From the NCBI RefSeq assembly GCF_000242635.2, contig NC_017770.1:2740669-2804668 (forward strand): 64,000 bases of DNA, given 5' to 3'. The notes beneath the pieces are model-generated. The model was not told the DNA's origin. It searched no databases and saw only the letters and a list, made by a program, of their open reading frames with translations. How positions within the stretch are numbered: position 1 is the stretch's first letter; each line of letters opens with the position of its first letter. The stretch comes from Solitalea canadensis DSM 3403 (lineage in GTDB: Bacteria > Bacteroidota > Bacteroidia > Sphingobacteriales > Sphingobacteriaceae). The position numbers and the translations under genes are program-made. Below, one piece after another: positions 34,350-42,051 of this stretch.

Positions 34350-36272
34350 TTAAGCCTCTAATTCCATGATTTTTTCAGCAAGACTCTCCCATTCTTGTTG
34401 GGTTTTCTCAAGCTTTGATTTTATGGCTAAATAAGCATCATTTACCTCTTTAAGCTTTGATGCATTCGAAAACACTTCTTCTTTAGCCATTTCACCTTCA
34501 TAGTTTTTCTGCTGATTTTCCAGATCGACTACTGCAGACTCAAGCCTATCCAACTCTTGATTGAGTTTTTTCAGCTCTTTTGATTTCTCTTTATTTTCTG
34601 AACGATTATCCTGCTTCATAATTTTAGGCTGCTCAACTACCTTCTTCGGTTCTTGAGCAACTTTACTTAATTCTTTCTGACGTTTCTCGTACCATTCATC
34701 GTATTCATGGTAGGAACCAGGATAATCCTTGATCTCTTTATTCTCAATGAACCAAATTTTATTGGCCACATTTTCAATTAAATAACGATCGTGAGAAACC
34801 AAAATAAATGTTCCTTCATACTGCTGTAAAGCCTGAATAAGAATATTAACCGATTGAATATCCAAGTGGTTGGTAGGCTCATCCAGAATCAGGAAGTTGG
34901 CGTCAGATGTTAACACCTTAGCTAATGCAACACGCGATTTTTCACCTCCGGATAATACTTTGATTTTCTTAAATACATCATCTCCGGTAAATAAGAAACA
35001 TCCCAACAATGAGCGTAATTCAGTATCTGTACGTGTGGGAGCAAATGACTGAAGCTCTTCTAAAATGGTATTATCCAGATGTAGTGATTCTAACTGGTGC
35101 TGTGCAAAGAACGATTGTAATACATTATGTCCTTTATTCACCTCACCACTGGTAACATCCGAATTAGCAACAATGCGTAACAACGTCGACTTACCCTTAC
35201 CGTTGGCACCAATTAGGGCAATTTTATCACCCTTTTCAATATCACCATCGGTATTTTTCAATAACTGTAAACCAGGATATTCTTTGGAGATATCACGTAA
35301 TTGTACAACGCTACGACCAGATGGACGAGAAAATGAGAAACGGAATGATACGGAAGGATTATCATCATCCACATCCGAAACCCGTTCCATTTTCTCCAAA
35401 GCCTTAATACGCGATTGCGCCATTTTAGCTTTAGAAGCTTTTGCACGGAAACGTTCAATCAAACGTTCTTCTTCTTTGATCTTCTGTTGTTGGTTTTTAA
35501 ACTGACCACGTTGAATTTCTTCACGCAAAGCCTTTTCTTCTATATAGAAGCTATAATTACCAGCATATTGAATTAATTGTCCACCTTTAGACTCCACAAT
35601 TTTCTGAACAGTACGATCAAGGAAATAGCGATCGTGGGAAACAATAATATAGGCACCTTCAAAACTATTTAAGTAACCTTCCAGCCACTTAATTGATGGT
35701 AAGTCCAAGTGGTTGGTAGGCTCATCCAGCAATAAAAGGTCAGGTTTTTGAAGAAGAATCTTTGCCAACATCACACGCATGCGCCATCCACCAGAAAACT
35801 CTTTTAACGGACGCTTCGAATCTTCGGCACTAAATCCAAGACCTGCTAAAATTTGCTCAGCCTTATACTGGATATTATAACCATCTAAAGCCTCAAACTC
35901 ATGCTGCTTATCACTTAATTTATGGAGTAAATCATCCGAATAATCTATTTCAAGTTTCTTTAGCAATGCTTCAATTTCATCATGCAGCTGATTTTGGCGT
36001 TCAAATGCCTCCATTGCCACGTGCAAAATGCTGAAATCAGATTGAACAGATAAAAGATCCTGGTTTAAATAACCGATCTTTAAATCTTTTGATTTTGAAA
36101 TAATACCTTTTGTCGGTGTATAATCACCTACCAGCAACTTCAATAAAGTTGTTTTACCCGTTCCGTTGGCCCCAATCAGTCCGATTTTCTCTCCAGGTTT
36201 AATATGCCAATTAGCTTCGTCATATAAAGCTCTGGATCCAAATTCAAACGTAATGTCATTTAATGCAATCAT
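34350..36272 (-). CDS. ABC-F family ATPase
   Basis: 640-aa soluble protein with two ABC ATPase domains and no membrane segments. Walker A of domain 1 is GANGTGKTT (about 34-42), the second is GANGKGKST (about 355). Both have SGG(W/E) signatures and LLLDEPTNHLD-type Walker B. An ABC-tran-Xtn linker sits between them, and a charged coiled coil follows at the C-terminus (about 530-640). ABC-F proteins act on ribosomes (translation factor or antibiotic protection); this is the Uup/YkpA-like type and not clearly a resistance protein. The -7 element abuts the start codon. Confidence 0.93.
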   Translation of the reverse strand: MIALNDITFEFGSRALYDEANWHIKPGEKIGLIGANGTGKTTLLKLLVGDYTPTKGIISKSKDLKIGYLNQDLLSVQSDFSILHVAMEAFERQNQLHDEIEALLKKLEIDYSDDLLHKLSDKQHEFEALDGYNIQYKAEQILAGLGFSAEDSKRPLKEFSGGWRMRVMLAKILLQKPDLLLLDEPTNHLDLPSIKWLEGYLNSFEGAYIIVSHDRYFLDRTVQKIVESKGGQLIQYAGNYSFYIEEKALREEIQRGQFKNQQQKIKEEERLIERFRAKASKAKMAQSRIKALEKMERVSDVDDDNPSVSFRFSFSRPSGRSVVQLRDISKEYPGLQLLKNTDGDIEKGDKIALIGANGKGKSTLLRIVANSDVTSGEVNKGHNVLQSFFAQHQLESLHLDNTILEELQSFAPTRTDTELRSLLGCFLFTGDDVFKKIKVLSGGEKSRVALAKVLTSDANFLILDEPTNHLDIQSVNILIQALQQYEGTFILVSHDRYLIENVANKIWFIENKEIKDYPGSYHEYDEWYEKRQKELSKVAQEPKKVVEQPKIMKQDNRSENKEKSKELKKLNQELDRLESAVVDLENQQKNYEGEMAKEEVFSNASKLKEVNDAYLAIKSKLEKTQQEWESLAEKIMELEA

Positions 36273-36277
36273 CGGCG

Positions 36278-36285
36278 CAAAGATA
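36278..36285 (-). promoter_or_regulatory. -7 element abutting the ABC-F start
   Basis: TATCTTTG on the minus strand matches TAnnTTTG and ends 5 nt before the ATG at 36272: predicted leaderless. Confidence 0.5.
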
Positions 36286-36426
36286 ACTCAATCCAATTTG
36301 AAAATCAGGATTTTTGCAAGTATCAAGCTGAAAAACTTTCATTTACAGTAAATCACCTGAGTCAAATTCAGTAAAAATTAAGCCTTCTCACCATTTTTAA
36401 TCATTTTATCTATCCGTCAATCCTTT

Positions 36427-36434
36427 TATCTTTG
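36427..36434 (+). promoter_or_regulatory. -7 element abutting the pyrD start
   Basis: TATCTTTG matches TAnnTTTG and ends 4 nt before the ATG at 36439: predicted leaderless. Confidence 0.5.
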
Positions 36435-36438
36435 TCGC

Positions 36439-37470
36439 ATGTATAATCTCATCAAGCCACTTTTTTTCAAATACGATCCCGAAGTAATTCATCACAAAGT
36501 ATTTAATTGGATTAAAAACGTTCAGGCAATTCCAGGTGCCAAGCAAATGATCAAGGCCACCTATTGTTTAGAAGATAACAGGTTAGCGCGTGAAGTTTTT
36601 GGTATTAAATTCAAAAATCCGGTAGGATTGGCCGCTGGCTTTGACAAGGATGCCAAACTTTTTGACGAGTTGGGCAATTTAGGATTTGGATTCATTGAAG
36701 TTGGAACAATAACACCGGTTGGACAGCCTGGTAATGACAAACCCAGAATGTTTCGACTGGTTGACGATGAAGCGTTAATTAACCGTATGGGTTTTAACAA
36801 TGAAGGTGTTGATGAGATGGTAAAGCGACTGAAAAATCGTAAGGATCACTCATTAATTATCGGTGGCAATATTGGTAAAAACAAAGTAACACCCAATGAT
36901 GTTGCAGACGAAGATTTTGTGATTTGTTTTGAAAAGTTGTTTGATGTGGTTGATTATTTTGTGGTAAATGTTAGCTCTCCCAATACTCCAGGGCTGCGCG
37001 ATTTACAAGACAAAGAACCTCTAAAAAAGCTTTTATTCCGCTTACAGACATTAAACGAAACCAAACCAAAATCGAAACCTATTTTGTTAAAAATAGCTCC
37101 TGACTTAACTAACGAGCAGCTGGATGACATTATAGAAATTGTTCTTGAAACTAAGATTGCAGGAGTAATTGCAACGAATACCACTATTTCCAGAGAGGGG
37201 TTAAAGTCAAATCCTGACTTGGTTAATCAAATGGGAGGTTTAAGTGGTAAACCTGTAAAAGACCGTTCAACGGAAGTTATCCGTTATTTATCACAAAAAT
37301 CAAATAAAGCTTTTCCGATTATTGGCGTGGGCGGGATTCACTCAGGTGATGATGCAATTGAAAAATTGAATGCAGGAGCTTCTCTTGTTCAGATATACAC
37401 CGGATTTATTTATAAAGGCCCGGGATTAGTAAAAGAAATCAATAAAAAGATTCTTGAAAAAGGATTATAA
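36439..37470 (+). CDS. pyrD: Quinone-dependent dihydroorotate dehydrogenase (class 2)
   Basis: FMN enzyme that oxidises dihydroorotate to orotate in pyrimidine synthesis, donating electrons to membrane quinone. It is 343 aa, normal for class 2, with the N-terminal amphipathic extension that binds membrane. The FMN/orotate motifs [27 protein letters not shown] (with the class-2 catalytic Ser) and GVGGIHSG are clear. It is monocistronic and divergent from ABC-F across 166 bp. Confidence 0.95.
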   Translation: MYNLIKPLFFKYDPEVIHHKVFNWIKNVQAIPGAKQMIKATYCLEDNRLAREVFGIKFKNPVGLAAGFDKDAKLFDELGNLGFGFIEVGTITPVGQPGNDKPRMFRLVDDEALINRMGFNNEGVDEMVKRLKNRKDHSLIIGGNIGKNKVTPNDVADEDFVICFEKLFDVVDYFVVNVSSPNTPGLRDLQDKEPLKKLLFRLQTLNETKPKSKPILLKIAPDLTNEQLDDIIEIVLETKIAGVIATNTTISREGLKSNPDLVNQMGGLSGKPVKDRSTEVIRYLSQKSNKAFPIIGVGGIHSGDDAIEKLNAGASLVQIYTGFIYKGPGLVKEINKKILEKGL

Positions 37471-37489
37471 CGCTTAAGATAACTTATCA

Positions 37490-37524
37490 AAAAGCTTTAG
37501 TTCAAGCAAGACTAAAGCTTTTTT
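37490..37524 (+). terminator. Terminator of pyrD
   Basis: AAAAGCTTTAG (37490-37500) pairs with CTAAAGCTTTT (37512-37522), followed by a T-run. Confidence 0.8.
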
Positions 37525-37661
37525 TATGGATATTAGAACTGATGTATATCTACTAAGGCTATTCTCCTCCAGAGATTTAAATAATTTAAGCGTAATAATT
37601 TTTGAGTATACAATTCAATCTCTCAACTTTTCCGACAATGAGTTATCCACCCACCCAAAAC

Positions 37662-37692
37662 AAAAAATCCTGACCAATAATGATCAGGATTT
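37662..37692 (-). terminator. Terminator of the 59-aa gene
   Basis: AAATCCTGA (37665-37673) pairs with TCAGGATTT (37684-37692); on the minus strand it is followed by a T-run. It also ends plus-strand readthrough from pyrD. Confidence 0.75.
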
Positions 37693-37716
37693 AAAATATC
37701 TTTTATAAGAAAAGAA

Positions 37717-37896
37717 TTACTTTGCTGCTTTTTCTAATTCAGCAATGATGTTTCTGTTTTTAACAACTTGGCTAGTAGCCTTTTCTTTTGAACGGCTACC
37801 TAACTCTAGGTTAGTAGCTAATTTCAAATGTTGAACTTCTAAACGTGAAACAGTTTTATTTTTTCTGTCTTTTCTTTTTAATCTTGTAACTGCCAT
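37717..37896 (-). CDS. Small basic conserved protein, 59 aa
   Basis: Lysine/arginine-rich protein beginning MAVTRLKRKDRKNKT and ending LEKAAK. I recognise this as a small uncharacterised protein common in Sphingobacteriales, with no known function. I chose the ATG at 37896: the same frame continues to 38064, but that extension runs through tRNA-Cys and is an artefact. It lies 102 bp downstream of tRNA-Cys and may be cotranscribed with it. The high charge suggests nucleic-acid binding, which is inference only. Confidence 0.7.
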   Translation of the reverse strand: MAVTRLKRKDRKNKTVSRLEVQHLKLATNLELGSRSKEKATSQVVKNRNIIAELEKAAK

Positions 37897-37998
37897 GATT
37901 TCCCTGAACTTTATTGTTAATAGTTTATATACCTCTGTTAATCGTATTATAGCATGGTTTACTTCTATTAACATTAACCATTTTCGATTAACAAGTTG

Positions 37999-38070
37999 AG
38001 GTCGAGAGCGGATTCGAACCGCTGTACGAGGTTTTGCAGACCTCTGCCTAAGCCTCTCGGCCACTCGACC
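37999..38070 (-). tRNA. tRNA-Cys (GCA)
   Basis: 72-nt cloverleaf: 7-bp acceptor GGTCGAG/CTCGACC, D-arm, anticodon stem GAGGT/ACCTC with loop CTGCAAA (anticodon GCA), 4-nt variable loop, T-arm AGCGG-TTCGAAT-CCGCT, and discriminator U expected for cysteine tRNA. The CCA end is not encoded. A consensus promoter lies 17 nt upstream. Confidence 0.96.
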
Positions 38071-38087
38071 TTATTTCAACGAGGTTG

Positions 38088-38117
38088 CAAATTTAAGAAT
38101 TAAAATTTGTTACACAA
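38088..38117 (-). promoter_or_regulatory. Consensus promoter of tRNA-Cys
   Basis: On the minus strand TTG (38117-38115), 19 nt, then TAAATTTG (38095-38088) matches -33/-7 exactly, ending 17 nt before the tRNA. Confidence 0.65.
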
Positions 38118-38193
38118 CACATCTTTTTAAAATATTTTTTGCTACACTGATAATCAAGTCATTTAGTTTTTAAAACCTAAAGTTAACTATCAA

Positions 38194-38955
38194 TTATTCC
38201 CTTCTACGCATTTCTGAACAGAATATAGCCGTTGCAATCCCAACGTTCAATGATTCCGCTTTGCCATATCCGGGTATCGACAATGGATACGATATAAATT
38301 TCCGCAATTTTTCTGAAATTCCTTTTGATTCATTTCCCATCAAAATAATTCCGGGCTGATTAAACGCTGCTTTGTAAAGGTTCTCCCCTTCTAACAATGC
38401 TCCGTATACCGGCGCTTTGATGGTATTCAACACTTTCTCAAGGTCTGTGCTTATCATATTGATCCGAAAGATAGAACCCATGGTCGATTGAACTACTTTC
38501 GGGTTATACACCTCCACAGAATTTAAGGAGGTTATTAGCGTTTTAATACCAAACCAGTCGGCAATACGAATAATGGTTCCCATATTGCCCGGATCCTGTA
38601 CATCATCAAGCATAATAGACCAATGAGTAGTTAGACTCTCATTAAATTGCTGATTATCAATATTATTAATAGGCGTTTGCACTAAAGCAAATACTTCATT
38701 TGGCGTATGAAGGCAACTTATTTTTTGCAATTCACTTTCAGATACCTCATGAATAGCAGCTTTTTCAATATTCGGATTTATATTTGTGATGTTTTTTAGA
38801 TAATTTTCAGTCGAAAATATTGAGTGGACTTTAAAAGAAGATTCCAGTAATTCATTCACCATTTTAACACCTTCTACAATGAACAAACCGTGCTCTTCAC
38901 GGTATTTCTTATTGTGGAGAGATTTAACAAAACTTATTTGTGATTTTGAAATCAT
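38194..38955 (-). CDS. SpoU/TrmH-family RNA 2'-O-methyltransferase
   Basis: 253-aa SPOUT methyltransferase with an N-terminal substrate-binding domain (about 1-95, beginning ISKSQISFVKSLHNKKYR, HGLFIVEG) and a knotted catalytic domain. Motifs are GNMGTIIRIADWFGI, ILMGNESKGIS and PGYGKAESLNVGIA. The target (rRNA or tRNA ribose) is unknown. Its 5' end overlaps the divergent TamA-like gene by 16 bp, and its promoter lies inside that gene. Confidence 0.93.
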   Translation of the reverse strand: MISKSQISFVKSLHNKKYREEHGLFIVEGVKMVNELLESSFKVHSIFSTENYLKNITNINPNIEKAAIHEVSESELQKISCLHTPNEVFALVQTPINNIDNQQFNESLTTHWSIMLDDVQDPGNMGTIIRIADWFGIKTLITSLNSVEVYNPKVVQSTMGSIFRINMISTDLEKVLNTIKAPVYGALLEGENLYKAAFNQPGIILMGNESKGISEKLRKFISYPLSIPGYGKAESLNVGIATAIFCSEMRRRE

Positions 38956-41303
38956 TTACATCGAGAATTTTAAACAAAACTATACTTATATTTTTAATCC
39001 CAATAATATTGTTGGGATCCTGCAAACCGAGTCGATACCTAAAACCTACTGAATCTCTAATAGATAAAGTTGAGGTTAAAGGAGTTGACAAAAAACTGGA
39101 AGAAGATGCCAAATCATTTATTCCTAAAGCTAACGCTAAATTTTTAGGCCAAAAATTTGGGTTAGGAATGTATAACACCTTCAACACTAAAAAAGGTGCT
39201 TACAAAGCAAAACCAAAAAAAATTGGGGAAGCACCTGCCATTTTTGATAGTACAAAAGCCTATTCGGCAATGCAGAAAATGAGTCGTTTTTTGCTGAATA
39301 AAGGTTATTTTAATAACAAAGTGCACTTACGGATAGATTCGATAGGCAAGAAAAAAATCAAATTAACCTACGAAGCATTTCAAGGACCGGTATATACCAT
39401 TCGTAATTACAGCTTCAATATACTCGACACTGCTCTACTTCATTTATACACTAAGAATTACAAAAAGCCAATTGATTCAGGTAAAAACTATGATTATTAT
39501 TTGCTTGAACGCGAGGTATCAGTAGCCAACAACCTTTTTAAGATGAATGGATACAAAGATTTCGAAAAATCTTATATCCGATATAAAGCTGATACGCTTA
39601 TTAATGACTCTGTAAGAAAGAGCGGTGGAAAAGCTAGTCACCAAGTCGATATCATCACCATTATTAATAATCCAAAAGGCAAAGATCATCATCAGGCATT
39701 TACGATGAATGATACTTATGTAACAATTACCCCGGGTGTAAAAAGAAGGGAAATTGAACCGGACACTATTAGAAAAAATGACATTTATTTTTTAGATAAA
39801 GAAGGCCGTTTTAAACCTCATCGTTTTTCTGACTTGATCTTCTTCAAAAAAGGTGCACTTTTTAACAATGATGATTATCTGAAAACCTATACCAGGTTGG
39901 GTGATCTCAATCTTTTTAAATTTATCAATTTTGATTTTAGGAACGTTGAGGGCGATAGCTCCAAATTAAACACCTACATTGAACTAATCCCTTCCAAACG
40001 CAGAAGTGCAGCCGTTAATGGAGAGTTTACACTAAGCGGAAGTTATTTAGGAACTAACGCCGGAGTAACTTATATGAACAAAAACTTTTTTGGAGGAGGT
40101 GAGATTTTTGAATTTAAGCTTAAAGGAGGTCTTGAATTTCAACCGACGAACTTTAATGGTTTGGAACAACCCCGAATTAGAGAAAAGACAGTTGAAACAA
40201 GTGTAAGTATTTTATTTCCACGATTACTTTCTCCATTCAACTTTAATTTAAGCAGATACTCCTTACCTAAAACACGGATCACATTAGGTTATAACTATGA
40301 AGGCCGTCAACAATTCTCAACCGGAAACATTTTTACAAGCTTAAGTTATGAATGGAAAGAAAATATTAAAAAATCGCATTATTTAACACCAGTAACCATA
40401 TCACTTGTAAACTCACATATAGATTCTGCACTTGCTGAACAATATATTTTATCAGGCAACCTATCTGCATTAAGCCGTTATGAACCCTATTTTGCATTAG
40501 GATCTCAATACACTTATTTATTAAATGATTATAAAATAAGATTTGGGGGAAGTTTCGTTTATTTTAAAGGAAATATTGATGTTGCAGGCAATCTTCTTTA
40601 CTTAACTTATAAACTGGCTGGAGCCAAAATAAATACGGACGGTTATTATACAACTTTCAACAGACCATTTTATCAATATGCTAAACCTGATTTAGAAATC
40701 AGGTATTATAAATTGCTTAATAGAAATCAGTTCATTGCCCGATTTAATATTGGGGCTGGGTTTGCCTACGGAAACTCATCAGCAATGCCCTATTCTAAAC
40801 TTTATGGTACAGGAGGGGCGAACTCATTACGCGCTTGGAGAGCCAGACAAGTTGGTCCTGGAGCATTTCCAAGAAATGACCTCAAACCTACGGGAGCTGA
40901 TAGTGTTCGTTTGAACCTGGAACAATTGGGAGAAATGAAAATTGAAGCGAATCTTGAGTATCGTTTTAATATTACCAACAATTTTTTCGGATTTAAATTA
41001 AATGGTGCCACATTTTTAGATGCTGGTAATGTGTGGAATATTTCTGATTTTGAAGGAATTTACCCGAAAGGTCAATTTGAGTTTAATAACTTTTACAAGG
41101 AACTCGCAATTGGCACCGGACTTGGCGTCCGTTTAGATCTCAGTTTCCTCATTCTACGTCTGGATGCCGGCTTAAAACTCCACGATCCCCAATTTGAGAG
41201 TGATCGATGGGTTATTAAACACTTATGGGATAAAGATTTTAAAAACCAATACCCGAGTTTCAGGTTTATGAATTACTCAATTGGTATTGGGTACCCGTTT
41301 TAG
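38940..41303 (+). CDS. TamA/BamA-like outer-membrane assembly lipoprotein
   Basis: 787-aa Omp85-type protein: lipoprotein signal ending LLGSC (Cys28), N-terminal POTRA-like repeats, and a C-terminal 16-strand surface-antigen barrel with GTGGANSLRAWRARQVGPG (the VRGY-like motif) and a terminal strand ending IGYPF. The start is GTG at 38940 (or TTG at 38946); no downstream start precedes the signal, so overlap with the methyltransferase gene is real. Likely role: outer-membrane protein assembly, or translocation as in TamA. Confidence 0.88.
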   Translation: MILKSFTSRILNKTILIFLIPIILLGSCKPSRYLKPTESLIDKVEVKGVDKKLEEDAKSFIPKANAKFLGQKFGLGMYNTFNTKKGAYKAKPKKIGEAPAIFDSTKAYSAMQKMSRFLLNKGYFNNKVHLRIDSIGKKKIKLTYEAFQGPVYTIRNYSFNILDTALLHLYTKNYKKPIDSGKNYDYYLLEREVSVANNLFKMNGYKDFEKSYIRYKADTLINDSVRKSGGKASHQVDIITIINNPKGKDHHQAFTMNDTYVTITPGVKRREIEPDTIRKNDIYFLDKEGRFKPHRFSDLIFFKKGALFNNDDYLKTYTRLGDLNLFKFINFDFRNVEGDSSKLNTYIELIPSKRRSAAVNGEFTLSGSYLGTNAGVTYMNKNFFGGGEIFEFKLKGGLEFQPTNFNGLEQPRIREKTVETSVSILFPRLLSPFNFNLSRYSLPKTRITLGYNYEGRQQFSTGNIFTSLSYEWKENIKKSHYLTPVTISLVNSHIDSALAEQYILSGNLSALSRYEPYFALGSQYTYLLNDYKIRFGGSFVYFKGNIDVAGNLLYLTYKLAGAKINTDGYYTTFNRPFYQYAKPDLEIRYYKLLNRNQFIARFNIGAGFAYGNSSAMPYSKLYGTGGANSLRAWRARQVGPGAFPRNDLKPTGADSVRLNLEQLGEMKIEANLEYRFNITNNFFGFKLNGATFLDAGNVWNISDFEGIYPKGQFEFNNFYKELAIGTGLGVRLDLSFLILRLDAGLKLHDPQFESDRWVIKHLWDKDFKNQYPSFRFMNYSIGIGYPF
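38975..39003 (-). promoter_or_regulatory. Methyltransferase promoter inside the TamA-like gene
   Basis: Minus-strand TTG (39003-39001), 18 nt, TAGTTTTG (38982-38975), ending 19 nt before the ATG at 38955. It lies in the signal-peptide codons of the opposing gene. Confidence 0.5.
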
Positions 41304-41514
41304 GGGTTGGGAGTCTTGAGTTCTGAGTCGGGAGTCTTGAGTTCTGAGTCCATAGTTGATAGACTATAGTCCATAGCCAATAACTAATCGTTTATGATCC
41401 TATAATAAAGCTTTTTTTGAAAATTATTAAAAGTGATTTAATCAAATGCTTGAATTCAATACTCAGGACTTAGTACTCTCGACTATGATCTATGAACTAT
41501 GATCTATGAACTAA
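41304..41514. repeat. GAGTC-rich imperfect inverted repeat
   Basis: Fills the gap between convergent genes. The left end repeats GGGAGTCTTGAGTTCTGAGTC twice with variation; the right end carries complementary ACTCAGGACTTAGTACTC and CTATGATC words. Same word set as 7560-7798. Confidence 0.65.
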
Positions 41515-42051
41515 TCAAAACAACCCCTGCGCCCAATTTCCTATTATCTCAAAATAACTTCCTACGCTTAAGCCGGTGTTAAATAGGAAAAATGCCAGAA
41601 CAATTCCTATGAATAGGAAAATCAACTTTTTAACGAAGTAGCCGATAATGAAAAACGCAACAGGGATTATTAACAATAATGCGATTGGAATTTTGATAGG
41701 CCAGTAAGATTCGCCTGTTTTTAGCAAATAGTATAACCTAACAGAAATAAGCGAGTTGGCTTCTGGATGAAAATATACAAATGTTGAGCCTGAAAAATTT
41801 TGTTTTACAATGGCCTCGCCCTTGTTAAATTTTAATGGAACATCTAATCCGTTCATTGAAAATGGATAGGCTCCGACAATTTTTTCGTCTGTTACATCAC
41901 TACTTGCATCTGTTGCAACAATCTTTAAATTATTTTCATGTGACACCAGTTTAAAATCAGTTATGCTTTTTTTCTGATTTGACTGACCAAAAGCTTTCTG
42001 ATTGAATGCAAGCAGCACTGCGAAAACTATAAATAGGAATGCTATTCTCAT
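41515..42051 (-). CDS. Unknown exported protein with C-terminal transmembrane pair
   Basis: 178-aa protein with a signal peptide (about 1-22, ending KAFGQ), a beta-rich periplasmic part (about 28-115) and two hydrophobic segments (about 120-138 and 142-160). I recognise no family. Its ATG overlaps the TGA of the upstream patatin-like gene (ATGA), so translation is coupled and it may be a partner of that protein. Confidence 0.78.
   Translation of the reverse strand: MRIAFLFIVFAVLLAFNQKAFGQSNQKKSITDFKLVSHENNLKIVATDASSDVTDEKIVGAYPFSMNGLDVPLKFNKGEAIVKQNFSGSTFVYFHPEANSLISVRLYYLLKTGESYWPIKIPIALLLIIPVAFFIIGYFVKKLIFLFIGIVLAFFLFNTGLSVGSYFEIIGNWAQGLF

Noticed and set aside
37526-37708. 60-aa plus-strand ORF after pyrD
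   Set aside because: It sits between two terminators and runs into the second; no ribosome site or recognisable sequence.
37717-38064. A single 115-aa protein
   Set aside because: The first 56 codons run across tRNA-Cys; family-like sequence starts at 37896.
38924-39187. 87-aa minus-strand ORF overlapping both divergent genes
   Set aside because: It lies antisense to the well-supported TamA-like coding sequence and resembles nothing.
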